Source: an uncultured Bacteroidales bacterium (lineage in GTDB: Bacteria; Bacteroidota; Bacteroidia; Bacteroidales; Marinilabiliaceae). Taken from it: a stretch of DNA of 8,849 nt. The translations under genes were made by a program, and so were the position numbers. Positions 1 to 6,742 of the stretch are shown here, in pieces. The notes below the pieces were generated by a model. The model ran no database searches. It had not been told where the DNA came from and was given only the letters and a program-made list of their open reading frames with translations. How positions within the stretch are numbered: position 1 is the stretch's first letter; each line of letters starts with the position of its first letter. Location of the stretch: contig CAKVCS010000035.1 in assembly GCA_934725785.1 (NCBI GenBank), forward strand, positions 1 to 8,849. The letters are read 5' to 3'.

Positions 1-1100
1 TCACCGATGCCATGCTCGAGCATACCTATGAGAGGCGGTTTGCCGCCCATCCTGATTATGACCAGCTTTGGGCCATCCGCAAGGCGCTTCGGCAGTTGCG
101 ACGGTCAAAGAAGCGGGACGGGACGCATCAGAAAATTGCGAGGCTCGCCGAGCGAGCCACCGAACTCGAGATTAAGATAAACGCAGAGCTCCTCGACGGA
201 GCCCGTGTCATAGCCTCCACGCTGATAGGCTCTGCCAGCAAGGTGTTGGCGGGGCGCAAGTTCTCGACGCTATTTATTGACGAGGCAGCCCAGGCTATGG
301 AACCCGCATGCTGGGTGGCCATTGCCAAGGCTGGGCGTGTCATCTTTGCCGGAGACCACTTGCAGCTCCCGCCTACGGTCAAGAGCCCATCAGCAGCAAG
401 GGGCGGGCTTGCCAAGTCTCTTATGGAGGTGGCGGTGGAGGCTCAGCCATCCGCAGTCAGTCTGCTCACCGTGCAATACAGGATGAACGACGACATTATG
501 CGTTTTTCGAGCGACTGGTTCTACGGAGGCCTGCTCACCAGCGCGCCCGAGGTGGCTCAGAGGCCCAGCTTTTTAGCCTGCGAGGAGCCGCTTGAGTGGG
601 TTGAGACGTCAGCGTCAGAAGACTCCTACACCGAGGAGTTTTTCGGGCAAAACTACGGTAGGGTCAACAAGGCTGAGGCCAAGCTGCTTATGGGCCGCCT
701 CAAGTCTTTCGTGTCGGGCATCGGTGTGGAGCGCGTCAGGGATGAGAGGATCGATATCGGTGTCATATCTCCCTATCGGATGCAAGTCATGCTGCTTCAC
801 TCAATGGTGGCGGGAGACCCCTTTTTCCGCCCTCTGCGGAGCCTCATATCCATAAATACGGTAGACGGTTTCCAAGGTCAGGAGCGAGATGTCATCATTC
901 TCTCGATGGTCAGGAGCAATGAGGGCGGCGACATCGGCTTCCTGCGCGATCTCAGGCGCATGAACGTCGCCATCACCAGGGCCCGTCACAAGCTTATCAT
1001 CATTGGCGACTCTAAGACGCTCGGGCGCAACCCTTTCTACAAAGGGCTTGCCGACTATGCCCGCAAAAACTCGTCTGCTTTCAATGCTCGGCATTCATAG
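1..1100 (+). CDS. UPF1-like superfamily 1 helicase, C-terminal part (5' end outside window)
   Basis: This is the C-terminal part of an ATP-driven DNA or RNA helicase of the UPF1/SMUBP-2 (SF1B) type. The frame is open from base 3, so the true start and the Walker A loop lie upstream. Counting from the first in-frame Met at base 12, the motifs appear in order: Walker B/motif II DEAAQA (90-95), motif III GDHLQLPPTV (114-123), motif IV region QYRM (155-158), motif V VDGFQGQERDVIIL (284-297) and motif VI NVAITRAR (318-325). The arginine finger is expected in the last of these. Residues 20-65 are charged and probably helical. These motifs define the family; the nucleic-acid substrate and the cellular role cannot be read from this fragment. 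It ends at TAG (1098-1100), 19 bases before a permease gene with no terminator between, so the two may share a transcript. Family assignment is secure, specific function is not. Confidence 0.93.
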   Translation, partial: TDAMLEHTYERRFAAHPDYDQLWAIRKALRQLRRSKKRDGTHQKIARLAERATELEIKINAELLDGARVIASTLIGSASKVLAGRKFSTLFIDEAAQAMEPACWVAIAKAGRVIFAGDHLQLPPTVKSPSAARGGLAKSLMEVAVEAQPSAVSLLTVQYRMNDDIMRFSSDWFYGGLLTSAPEVAQRPSFLACEEPLEWVETSASEDSYTEEFFGQNYGRVNKAEAKLLMGRLKSFVSGIGVERVRDERIDIGVISPYRMQVMLLHSMVAGDPFFRPLRSLISINTVDGFQGQERDVIILSMVRSNEGGDIGFLRDLRRMNVAITRARHKLIIIGDSKTLGRNPFYKGLADYARKNSSAFNARHS

Positions 1101-1119
1101 TCTCGGCTTTTGATATTTT

Positions 1120-1845
1120 ATGGACGGATATTTTATATTATTGTTCGTTTTCGCCCTTGCCGCCGCTTTCCTTCAGCGTATCAGCGGCTTCGGTTTCGGC
1201 ATTCTTATTATGACGGTGCTCCCCTACGTCATGCCAAGTTATGGCGAGGCCACCGCATTGTCAGGGCTGCTCGCCATGGTGACTTCGGGCATTGTCGTAT
1301 TTCGTCTGTGGCGGCATATACCGTGGAGCAAACTATTGGTCATACTCCTCGTCTTCCTGTTTGTCTCGTGGTTTGCCGTTCTCATTGTTGCGCGGCAGCC
1401 TGGTGAGATAATACATAAGGTTCTCGGTGTTGTTCTCATCTTGGCTAGCCTGTGGTTCTTTTTCTTCAACGACAGGGTGAGGCTGCGTCCCTCTGTGGGG
1501 GTGCAAATCGCCATGGGGGCCATATCTGGCATGATGGGAGGCCTGTTTGGCATGCAGGGGCCTCCTGCCGTCATATATTTTCTCAGCGCGTCCGATACAA
1601 AGGAGGAGTACGCCGCGCTGGCGCAGGCGTATTTTCTCATTGGCAACATATTCATGTCATTCTCGCGCTGGGGCCATGGTTTCGTAACCGCTGCCGTGGG
1701 CGAGGCTTGGCTTGCCGCCATAGTGGCGGTGCTGCTCGGAGGCTGGCTTGGCGGCAAGGTTTTTGAGCGCTTGTCGGCTTCTATGGTCAGGAGGGTGGCC
1801 TATGCGTATATGGCTGTAAGCGGGGTCGTCACTTTGCTCAGATGA
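1120..1845 (+). CDS. TauE/SafE family membrane permease (putative sulfite/anion exporter)
   Basis: This 241-residue, very hydrophobic protein has about seven or eight predicted membrane segments (roughly 4-19, 25-38, 44-63, 71-91, 98-116, 128-153, 165-182, 196-212 and 226-240). It shows the duplicated signature of the TauE/SafE family: SGFGFGIL at 22-29 in the first half and GGLFGMQGPPAVIYF at 140-154 in the second. The length is close to the usual 240-270 residues. Family members in the inner membrane are linked to export of sulfite, sulfoacetate or related organic anions, but most are uncharacterised, and nothing next to this gene (helicase, threonine genes) suggests a substrate. The ATG at 1120 gives a full first segment and is preceded by A/T-rich sequence, not a Shine-Dalgarno site. 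It could be the second gene of a helicase-permease transcript, a pairing that is probably only positional. Confidence 0.85.
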   Translation: MDGYFILLFVFALAAAFLQRISGFGFGILIMTVLPYVMPSYGEATALSGLLAMVTSGIVVFRLWRHIPWSKLLVILLVFLFVSWFAVLIVARQPGEIIHKVLGVVLILASLWFFFFNDRVRLRPSVGVQIAMGAISGMMGGLFGMQGPPAVIYFLSASDTKEEYAALAQAYFLIGNIFMSFSRWGHGFVTAAVGEAWLAAIVAVLLGGWLGGKVFERLSASMVRRVAYAYMAVSGVVTLLR

Positions 1846-1853
1846 CTTATGCC

Positions 1854-1884
1854 GCCCTTTGGGCAGGCTGACGTCCTGTTTTTT
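1854..1884 (+). terminator. Weak candidate terminator after the permease gene
   Basis: Two alternative short hairpins sit here. One is GCCC-TTT-GGGC (1854-1864). The other is CAGG (1864-1867) pairing with CCTG (1875-1878), extendable by G-U pairs and followed at once by six T residues (1879-1884). The second arrangement has the shape of an intrinsic terminator, but its Watson-Crick stem is only four pairs. Confidence 0.3.
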
Positions 1885-1895
1885 CTAAAATCGTA

Positions 1896-1927
1896 GGTGC
1901 TGAACTTAAAAAATTAAGTTCAGCACC
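1896..1927 (+). terminator. Perfect 14-bp hairpin between the permease gene and thrA
   Basis: GGTGCTGAACTTAA (1896-1909) is exactly complementary to TTAAGTTCAGCACC (1914-1927), with an AAAA loop. On the + strand it is not followed directly by a T run; seven T residues appear only at 1948-1954. It may be a terminator protecting thrA from upstream transcription, a bidirectional structure, or a leader element of the thr transcript. It ends 88 bases before the thrA start codon. Confidence 0.5.
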
Positions 1928-2015
1928 ATTTCGTTACAGGCGTTGCATTTTTTTAGTTAAATTCGCAACTATAAGAAATACTATACTCTTCAGAGAATCC
2001 ACAAGACAAAAACAG

Positions 2016-4442
2016 ATGATACAAGTCCTTAAGTTCGGAGGAACCTCCATGGGCAGCTCAAAAAGCATGAGGGAGGTCAAGCGCATCATTTTGGAGCACC
2101 AGGCTCCCACCATCGCGGTCGTCTCTGCCGTCAGTGGTGTCACGGATATGCTGCTTGGCGCGGCCGGTAAGGCCGCCACGGGTGAGGACTACACGGCCAA
2201 TCTCGACGCGATTATTGAGAAGCACCGTGTCATCGTCTCAGACCTCTTTGACGAGCCGCAGCACGTCGAGGCCATGCTCGCCCCCATATTCGCGGACCTT
2301 GCGAGCCTGCTCAAGGGCGTCTCGCTCCTCAAGGAGTTGAGCCGCAGGAGCCTCGATACCATATCTGGCTTCGGCGAAAGGTGCTCTTCCCTCATCCTCA
2401 GCGAGTTCATGCAAGGCTCGCATCTGGTCGACTCGCGCCCGCTAATCAAGACCTATTCCGAGGGCAGCCGCAACCTGGTCATCGATGATCTTACCGCGGC
2501 CAACATTGCCAAGGCTTTCGCGGGCACAAGCGGCTACACGATAATGCCGGGCTTCATCTCCACCAACGAGAAGAATGAGCCAACCACGCTCGGGCGAGGC
2601 GGGTCGGATTATACTGCGGCCCTCGTCGCTGCGGCGGTAGGAGCCGAGGTCCTCGAAATTTGGACCGACGTCGACGGCTTTATGAGTGCGGACCCGCGCA
2701 TCATCAGCCGGGCGTATATGCTCGACCACCTCACCTACGAGGAGGCTATGGAGCTCTCACACTTCGGGGCGAAGGTCATTTACCCGCCCACGATACTCCC
2801 CGCGCTTAAGAAGAAAATACCTATCTATATCAAGAACACGTTCAACTCAACATGCCCCGGCACGCTCATCGACGAGCATGAGAGCAGCGATAAGACCAGC
2901 AAAATCAGAGGCATCTCAAGCATTAAGAATGTCAGCCTGCTCACCTTCCAGATGGTCGGCATGGTCGGCATCTCCGGTGTCTCGATGCGTATCTTCAAGG
3001 CCTTGGCGGGTGCTTTCGTCAATGTCATCCTCATCTCGCAGGCCTCCTCGGAGCTCACCGTGAGCTTCGTCGTTGAGACAAAGGACGCTGAACGCGCGGC
3101 CGATGTCATCAACGAGGAGTTCCGAAAGGAGATTGAGGCAGGCCACGCGCAGCCAACCCATGTGAAAAGCCAGATGGCCGTCGTGGCCGTCGTCGGAGAC
3201 CGGATGAAGCACAATACCGGCGTCAGTGGCAAGCTGTTCGATGCCGTAGGCAAGAACGGAATAAACATCTATGCCATCGCGCAGGGGGCCAGCGAGGTCA
3301 ACATATCCTTTGTCATCAAGGAGGATGATTTGCGAAAAACCCTCAATACCGTCCATGATGCTTTCTTCCTCAGCCGATGTAAGGTTCTCCAGGTGTTCCT
3401 CACCGGCCTCGGAACGGTGGGTGGAAAGCTCCTTGAGAAATTGGCGGCGCAGGCCGACAAGCTCCGCGACGAGTACAGGCTCGTGGTGCGCATTGTGGGT
3501 GTGGCCAATTCGCGCAAGACGTTAATCGACGAGCAGGGCATTGACCCAGCCCACGCGAAGGAGAGGCTTGAGGCCGAGGGGACGCACCTGCCCAACTCCG
3601 AGTTCGCGCAGGCCATCAAGAGACTCAACCTTGCCGGCAGCGTCTTTGTCGATTGCACCGCAAGCGCTGACGTCGCGGCCCTATATGACGCCATGCTCGA
3701 CAACAACATCAGTGTCGTGACCGCCAACAAGATTGCCAGCTCACCAGCCTACGAGCACTACTTGCACCTCAAGACCACGGCCAGAGACAAGGGCATAAAG
3801 TTCAACTATGAGACCAACGTGGGAGCCGCGCTCCCGATCATAGGCCCCATCAACGACCTTATGCGCTCCGGTGACCACATTGTCAAGATGCAGGCCGTGC
3901 TGAGCGGCACTCTCAACTTCATAAGCAACGCGCTCGCCCAAGGCCGCAAGCTGTCCGAGGTCGTGGCCGAGGCAAAGGCGAAAGGCTACAGTGAGCCGGA
4001 TCCCAGGATTGACCTCTCTGGCATCGATGTCGCCCGAAAGATTCTCATTCTTGCTCGCGAGGCGGGCTTCGGACTTGAGATGGAGGATATCGACCGCACG
4101 CCTTTCGTGCCGCAGGAGTTCCTCGGCACCCCGGATGTCGCCACCTTCATGACAAAAATTGCCGAGCTCGACGACCAGTACGCAAAGACGGCTGAGGAGC
4201 TTAAGGCCAAGGGGCTTATCCGTCGATATGTCGCGACATTCGAAAATGGCAAGGTCGAGGTCGGCTTCAAGGATGTGGCCGAGGATAACCCTCTCTACTT
4301 CCTCGATGACACCAACAACATCGTCCTTATCAATTCGGACAATTACAAGGATCACCCGCTCGAGATCAAGGGCTATGGCGCAGGGGCCGATGTGACAGCC
4401 TCTGGTGTCTTCGCCGACATCATCAGGGTGGCCAACGTCTAA
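2016..4442 (+). CDS. thrA: Bifunctional aspartokinase / homoserine dehydrogenase
   Basis: This cytoplasmic fusion enzyme catalyses the first and third steps from aspartate to threonine and methionine: phosphorylation of aspartate, and reduction of aspartate semialdehyde to homoserine. The aspartokinase domain spans about 1-300, with KFGGTS at 6-11, GFGERCSS at 118-125, TLGRGGSDYTAAL at 191-203 and TDVDG at 217-221. Two ACT regulatory domains follow (about 308-353 and 387-434), so threonine feedback is expected. The homoserine dehydrogenase domain (about 457-808) has the nucleotide-binding GLGTVG at 464-469, TANK at 569-572 and the EPDPR...DLSG.DVARK signature at 660-675. E660, D671 and K675 match the catalytic and substrate residues of the yeast enzyme. 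At 808 residues it is full length (E. coli ThrA has 820). The ATG at 2016 lies six residues before KFGGTS and follows an A-rich stretch without a Shine-Dalgarno site. It is followed 60 bases later by thrC. Confidence 0.97.
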   Translation: MIQVLKFGGTSMGSSKSMREVKRIILEHQAPTIAVVSAVSGVTDMLLGAAGKAATGEDYTANLDAIIEKHRVIVSDLFDEPQHVEAMLAPIFADLASLLKGVSLLKELSRRSLDTISGFGERCSSLILSEFMQGSHLVDSRPLIKTYSEGSRNLVIDDLTAANIAKAFAGTSGYTIMPGFISTNEKNEPTTLGRGGSDYTAALVAAAVGAEVLEIWTDVDGFMSADPRIISRAYMLDHLTYEEAMELSHFGAKVIYPPTILPALKKKIPIYIKNTFNSTCPGTLIDEHESSDKTSKIRGISSIKNVSLLTFQMVGMVGISGVSMRIFKALAGAFVNVILISQASSELTVSFVVETKDAERAADVINEEFRKEIEAGHAQPTHVKSQMAVVAVVGDRMKHNTGVSGKLFDAVGKNGINIYAIAQGASEVNISFVIKEDDLRKTLNTVHDAFFLSRCKVLQVFLTGLGTVGGKLLEKLAAQADKLRDEYRLVVRIVGVANSRKTLIDEQGIDPAHAKERLEAEGTHLPNSEFAQAIKRLNLAGSVFVDCTASADVAALYDAMLDNNISVVTANKIASSPAYEHYLHLKTTARDKGIKFNYETNVGAALPIIGPINDLMRSGDHIVKMQAVLSGTLNFISNALAQGRKLSEVVAEAKAKGYSEPDPRIDLSGIDVARKILILAREAGFGLEMEDIDRTPFVPQEFLGTPDVATFMTKIAELDDQYAKTAEELKAKGLIRRYVATFENGKVEVGFKDVAEDNPLYFLDDTNNIVLINSDNYKDHPLEIKGYGAGADVTASGVFADIIRVANV

Positions 4443-4471
4443 AGATTAACCCCTCAACGCAAAATCATTTA

Positions 4472-4487
4472 CCGCCAGCCAAGGCGG
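4472..4487 (+). other. Small hairpin in the thrA-thrC gap
   Basis: CCGCC (4472-4476) and GGCGG (4483-4487) pair around a six-base loop in an otherwise A-rich spacer. The structure ends 15 bases before the thrC start codon and has no T run, so it is not a terminator. It could influence mRNA processing or thrC translation, or be incidental. Confidence 0.4.
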
Positions 4488-4502
4488 AAACCCAATAAAC
4501 CA

Positions 4503-5792
4503 ATGAAATTCTACAGCACAAATAACCGAGAGCACGTGGCCGACCTCAAGACGGCTGTGCTCAAAGGCTTGGCTCCCGACAAGGGGCTCTATATGCCCGA
4601 GTCTATCCCCGTTCTCCCTCAGTCGTTCTGGGACTGGGTGCCGGGCAGGAGCATGGGTGAGATCGGCTTTGAGATGCTGAGGCACTTCTTCTGCCCCGAC
4701 ATCCCCGAGGACAAGTTTAAGGCGATGGTTGGGGATGCCTTCAACTTCCCTGTGCCTGTCGTCAAGGTGTCCGACAACATATCGTCTCTTGAGCTCTTCC
4801 ATGGGCCGACTTTGGCATTCAAGGATGTCGGAGCCCGCTTCCTCGCCAGGGTGATGAGCTATTTCGCCGACTTTGGCGGAAAGCCCATCAATGTCCTCGC
4901 CGCGACGAGCGGAGACACCGGCTCGGCTGTCGCCAACGGTTTCCTTGGCGTGCCCAATGTCTACGTGCACATCCTCTACCCGAGCGGACTTGTGTCCAAG
5001 CTGCAGGAACTCCAGTTCACCACCCTCGGGCAGAACGTTTCAGCCTACGAGGTCAAGGGTGTCTTCGACGACTGCCAGCGCATGGTCAAGGAGGCGTTCA
5101 TGGACAAGGACATTAATGCCGTCAAGATTCTCACCTCGGCCAATTCGATTAACCTCGCGCGTTTCCTCCCGCAGAGCGTCTATTACGTGCACGCACTCGC
5201 GCAAATACCCAAGGAACAGTGGAAAGATCTCGTCATATGCGTCCCGAGCGGTAACTTTGGCGACATCACGGCCGGCCTTGTCGCATATAAGATGGGTATG
5301 CCCGTCAAGAGGTTCATTGCCGCAGTCAATGCCAACAAGGTCTTCCCTGACTTCCTCAAGACCGGCGAATACAAACCACAGCCAAGCCTCCACACCCTCG
5401 CCAACGCCATGGATGTCGGAGACCCGTCCAACTTCGCCCGTGTATACGAGCTCTTCGGCCGAGATGTTGACAAGCTTCGCAGCGTTGTCTCAAGCTTCAG
5501 CTACTCTGATGAGCTCATTGGCAAGACCATTGCCGAAGTAAGCCAGAAATACGGTTACACGTGCGACCCCCACGGCGCTGTCGGTTTCGCGGCGCTCAAT
5601 GACAACCTCCAGCCAGGCGAGCACGGCATCTTCCTCGAGACTGCGCACCCGGCCAAGTTCATTGACACTGTCGAGAGGTTCGCAGGCAAGAAGGTCGACA
5701 TCCCCGAGAGGCTCGCCAAGTTCCTCAACGGCAAGAAGCAGTCGGTTGTCATAGAGAAGGACTACCACAACATCCTTGGATCTTTAAAATAG
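4503..5792 (+). CDS. thrC: Threonine synthase
   Basis: This is the PLP-dependent cytoplasmic enzyme that converts O-phosphohomoserine to threonine and phosphate, the last step of the pathway. The PLP-binding lysine is K107 in FHGPTLAFKD (99-108). The phosphate-of-PLP and substrate loops are seen as ATSGDTGSA (134-142) and VPSGNFGD (247-254), and TAHPAKF (380-386) is the conserved C-terminal motif of this class. The N-terminal stretch MKFYSTNNRE and the length of 429 residues fit the E. coli-type (class 2, fungal/proteobacterial-like) threonine synthase, not the shorter type found in Bacillus or the SAM-activated plant enzyme. The ATG at 4503 is preceded by an A-rich sequence and is the only start that keeps the N-terminal motif. 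Co-transcription with thrA is likely given the 60-base gap without a terminator. The enzyme that makes its substrate, homoserine kinase, is not in this window. Confidence 0.96.
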   Translation: MKFYSTNNREHVADLKTAVLKGLAPDKGLYMPESIPVLPQSFWDWVPGRSMGEIGFEMLRHFFCPDIPEDKFKAMVGDAFNFPVPVVKVSDNISSLELFHGPTLAFKDVGARFLARVMSYFADFGGKPINVLAATSGDTGSAVANGFLGVPNVYVHILYPSGLVSKLQELQFTTLGQNVSAYEVKGVFDDCQRMVKEAFMDKDINAVKILTSANSINLARFLPQSVYYVHALAQIPKEQWKDLVICVPSGNFGDITAGLVAYKMGMPVKRFIAAVNANKVFPDFLKTGEYKPQPSLHTLANAMDVGDPSNFARVYELFGRDVDKLRSVVSSFSYSDELIGKTIAEVSQKYGYTCDPHGAVGFAALNDNLQPGEHGIFLETAHPAKFIDTVERFAGKKVDIPERLAKFLNGKKQSVVIEKDYHNILGSLK

Positions 5793-5804
5793 CGGACATC
5801 AGCT

Positions 5805-5843
5805 CGCCGTGCCATATGGGCGTAGACTCTGTGTGGCACGGTG
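5805..5843 (+). terminator. Probable terminator of the thrA-thrC transcript
   Basis: CGCCGTGCCA (5805-5814) pairs with TGGCACGGTG (5834-5843) through ten pairs, one of them G-U, with a 19-base loop that could fold further. It lies 12 bases after the thrC stop codon. The following bases, TTTGCTT, form only a short and interrupted T tract, so termination efficiency is uncertain. Confidence 0.6.
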
Positions 5844-5861
5844 TTTGCTTCCCTCATTAAT

Positions 5862-5876
5862 TAGGGGACTCCCCTA
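5862..5876 (+). other. GC-rich hairpin in the leader of the TPR gene
   Basis: TAGGGG (5862-5867) pairs perfectly with CCCCTA (5871-5876) around a three-base ACT loop. It is followed by an A-rich, unstructured 30 bases up to the ATG at 5907. It is not followed by T residues. It may stabilise the 5' end of the TPR mRNA or help terminate the upstream transcript together with the preceding hairpin. Confidence 0.4.
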
Positions 5877-5906
5877 TCAAACAAGAACAAAAAAACAGAC
5901 TCAAAA

Positions 5907-6551
5907 ATGAAGAAATTCGGCATCATCATCGCGGCCATCGCACTGTCGGTAGCCGCAAGTGCGCAAGACAAGACCGCTAACCAGTATGAGAACGAGGGCA
6001 ACGAGTTTGTGCAGGCTAAGAGGTTTCAGCAGGCCCTCGAGTCATACGACCAGGCGTACGCCATCAAGGGTGACTCGCTCAACCCTAAGACCCTCTTCAA
6101 CGCCGGCCTCTGCGCCCAGAAAGTAAGCGATTTCGACAAGGCGATAAGCTATTTCTCAAAGACTGAGACTCTGAAGTACAAGGCTGAGGAGTCTGCATAC
6201 CGCATCGCGCAGTCTCTTCGCGCGCAGAAGAAGAGCGATGAGTACAAGGCTCAGCTTGAGGCGGGTCTGGAGAAGTATAAGACTGGCAAGTTCGCGACTT
6301 TCATGAAGAAAGACCTTGCAAAGGTCTATCGCGACCAGTCCCTCAAGTTGTTCAACGAGGGCGCCGACATCACAAAGCAGTTCGCCGCAAACGCGTCTAA
6401 CAACGATAAGTTGGAGTCTCTCAAAGAGGCCGCGAAGGAAAAGTTCAACGAGGCCATACCTCTTGCCGACAAGGCTCTTGAGATTTATCCCGAAGACAAG
6501 GGTGCGGCTCAGATTAAAGACAGCATTGCTAAGCAGCTCGAGAACCTGTAG
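5907..6551 (+). CDS. Secreted tetratricopeptide-repeat protein of unknown function
   Basis: This 214-residue protein begins with a typical signal peptide: MKKF, a hydrophobic stretch to about residue 16, then ASA|QD, so cleavage is expected after A19. There is no lipobox cysteine, so it should be released into the periplasm as a soluble protein. The rest is helical, lysine- and alanine-rich, and organised as TPR-like repeats: about 24-57 (with the pattern G..F...++...A...Y..A), 58-91, 92-125 and a last one near 172-206 ending ALEIYPEDKGA. TPR domains bind partner proteins; the partner is unknown. It stands alone between hairpins at 5805-5876 and a strong terminator at 6597-6637, so it is probably its own transcription unit. 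The A-rich leader and frequent C- or G-ending codons would fit good expression. No homologue with a named function is recognised. Confidence 0.85.
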   Translation: MKKFGIIIAAIALSVAASAQDKTANQYENEGNEFVQAKRFQQALESYDQAYAIKGDSLNPKTLFNAGLCAQKVSDFDKAISYFSKTETLKYKAEESAYRIAQSLRAQKKSDEYKAQLEAGLEKYKTGKFATFMKKDLAKVYRDQSLKLFNEGADITKQFAANASNNDKLESLKEAAKEKFNEAIPLADKALEIYPEDKGAAQIKDSIAKQLENL

Positions 6552-6596
6552 GCGAGTGCGTTGTCCGCAGTCTCGGATAGCGATTAAATAATTTTG

Positions 6597-6637
6597 AGGA
6601 GTGGGAACGCTGGCTTTGGGCGGGCGTTCCCGCTCCT
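6597..6637 (+). terminator. Strong intrinsic terminator after the TPR gene
   Basis: AGGAGTGGGAACGC (6597-6610) pairs with GCGTTCCCGCTCCT (6624-6637) over 14 positions with a single G-U pair and a 13-base loop. The next bases are TTCTGTTTG, a T-rich tail. It separates the TPR gene from the PspC unit. Confidence 0.82.
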
Positions 6638-6706
6638 TTCTGTTTGCATTGACCGCCCTCTTGCCAGGACCCTCAACTTCGGTCGCGTGATACTCGACGT
6701 TTTATA

Positions 6707-6714
6707 TAACTTTG
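6707..6714 (+). promoter_or_regulatory. Bacteroidota-type -7 promoter box upstream of the PspC gene
   Basis: TAACTTTG matches the TAnnTTTG -7 consensus recognised by the primary sigma factor of Bacteroidota. It lies 28 bases upstream of the ATG at 6743, leaving a short leader. A clear TTTG -33 box at the usual 19-21 base distance is not seen, which suggests a weak or activator-dependent promoter. The box is embedded in the palindrome AACTTTGTAAAGTT (6708-6721). Confidence 0.5.
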
Positions 6715-6721
6715 TAAAGTT
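6708..6721. promoter_or_regulatory. Palindrome overlapping the -7 box, possible operator
   Basis: AACTTT and AAAGTT form a perfect six-base inverted repeat around a central GT, immediately over and after the -7 box of the PspC unit. Its position would suit a repressor site. A second, offset inverted repeat TTTG-(7)-CAAA (6711-6725) overlaps it. A 12-base match can occur by chance in AT-rich DNA, so an operator role is only suggested. Confidence 0.3.
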
Positions 6722-6742
6722 CAAACCTAAGCATAGCTCCTT

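Noticed and set aside
1537..1565. Inverted repeat GGAGGCC / GGCCTCC inside the permease gene
   Set aside because: It encodes the conserved Gly/Pro-rich signature of the TauE/SafE family, so protein constraint explains it well enough.
1849..1896. A 15-codon open frame just after the permease gene, ending at the base of the 14-bp hairpin, considered as a thr-operon leader peptide
   Set aside because: It contains no threonine or isoleucine codons and starts three bases after the permease stop, so it does not fit threonine attenuation; it is probably chance.
1943..1987. Promoter-like sequences before thrA (TAAATTCG at 1958-1965, TATACT at 1982-1987)
   Set aside because: Neither matches TAnnTTTG fully, and no -33 box is found at the right distance. 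A thrA promoter probably lies in this gap but its position cannot be supported.
3741..4355. Long antisense open frame opposite thrA (similar ones lie opposite thrC at 4446-4970 and opposite the permease gene at 1239-1757)
   Set aside because: These arise from the strong C/G third-base codon preference of the + strand genes. Their translations show no recognisable motifs, while the + strand products are certain.
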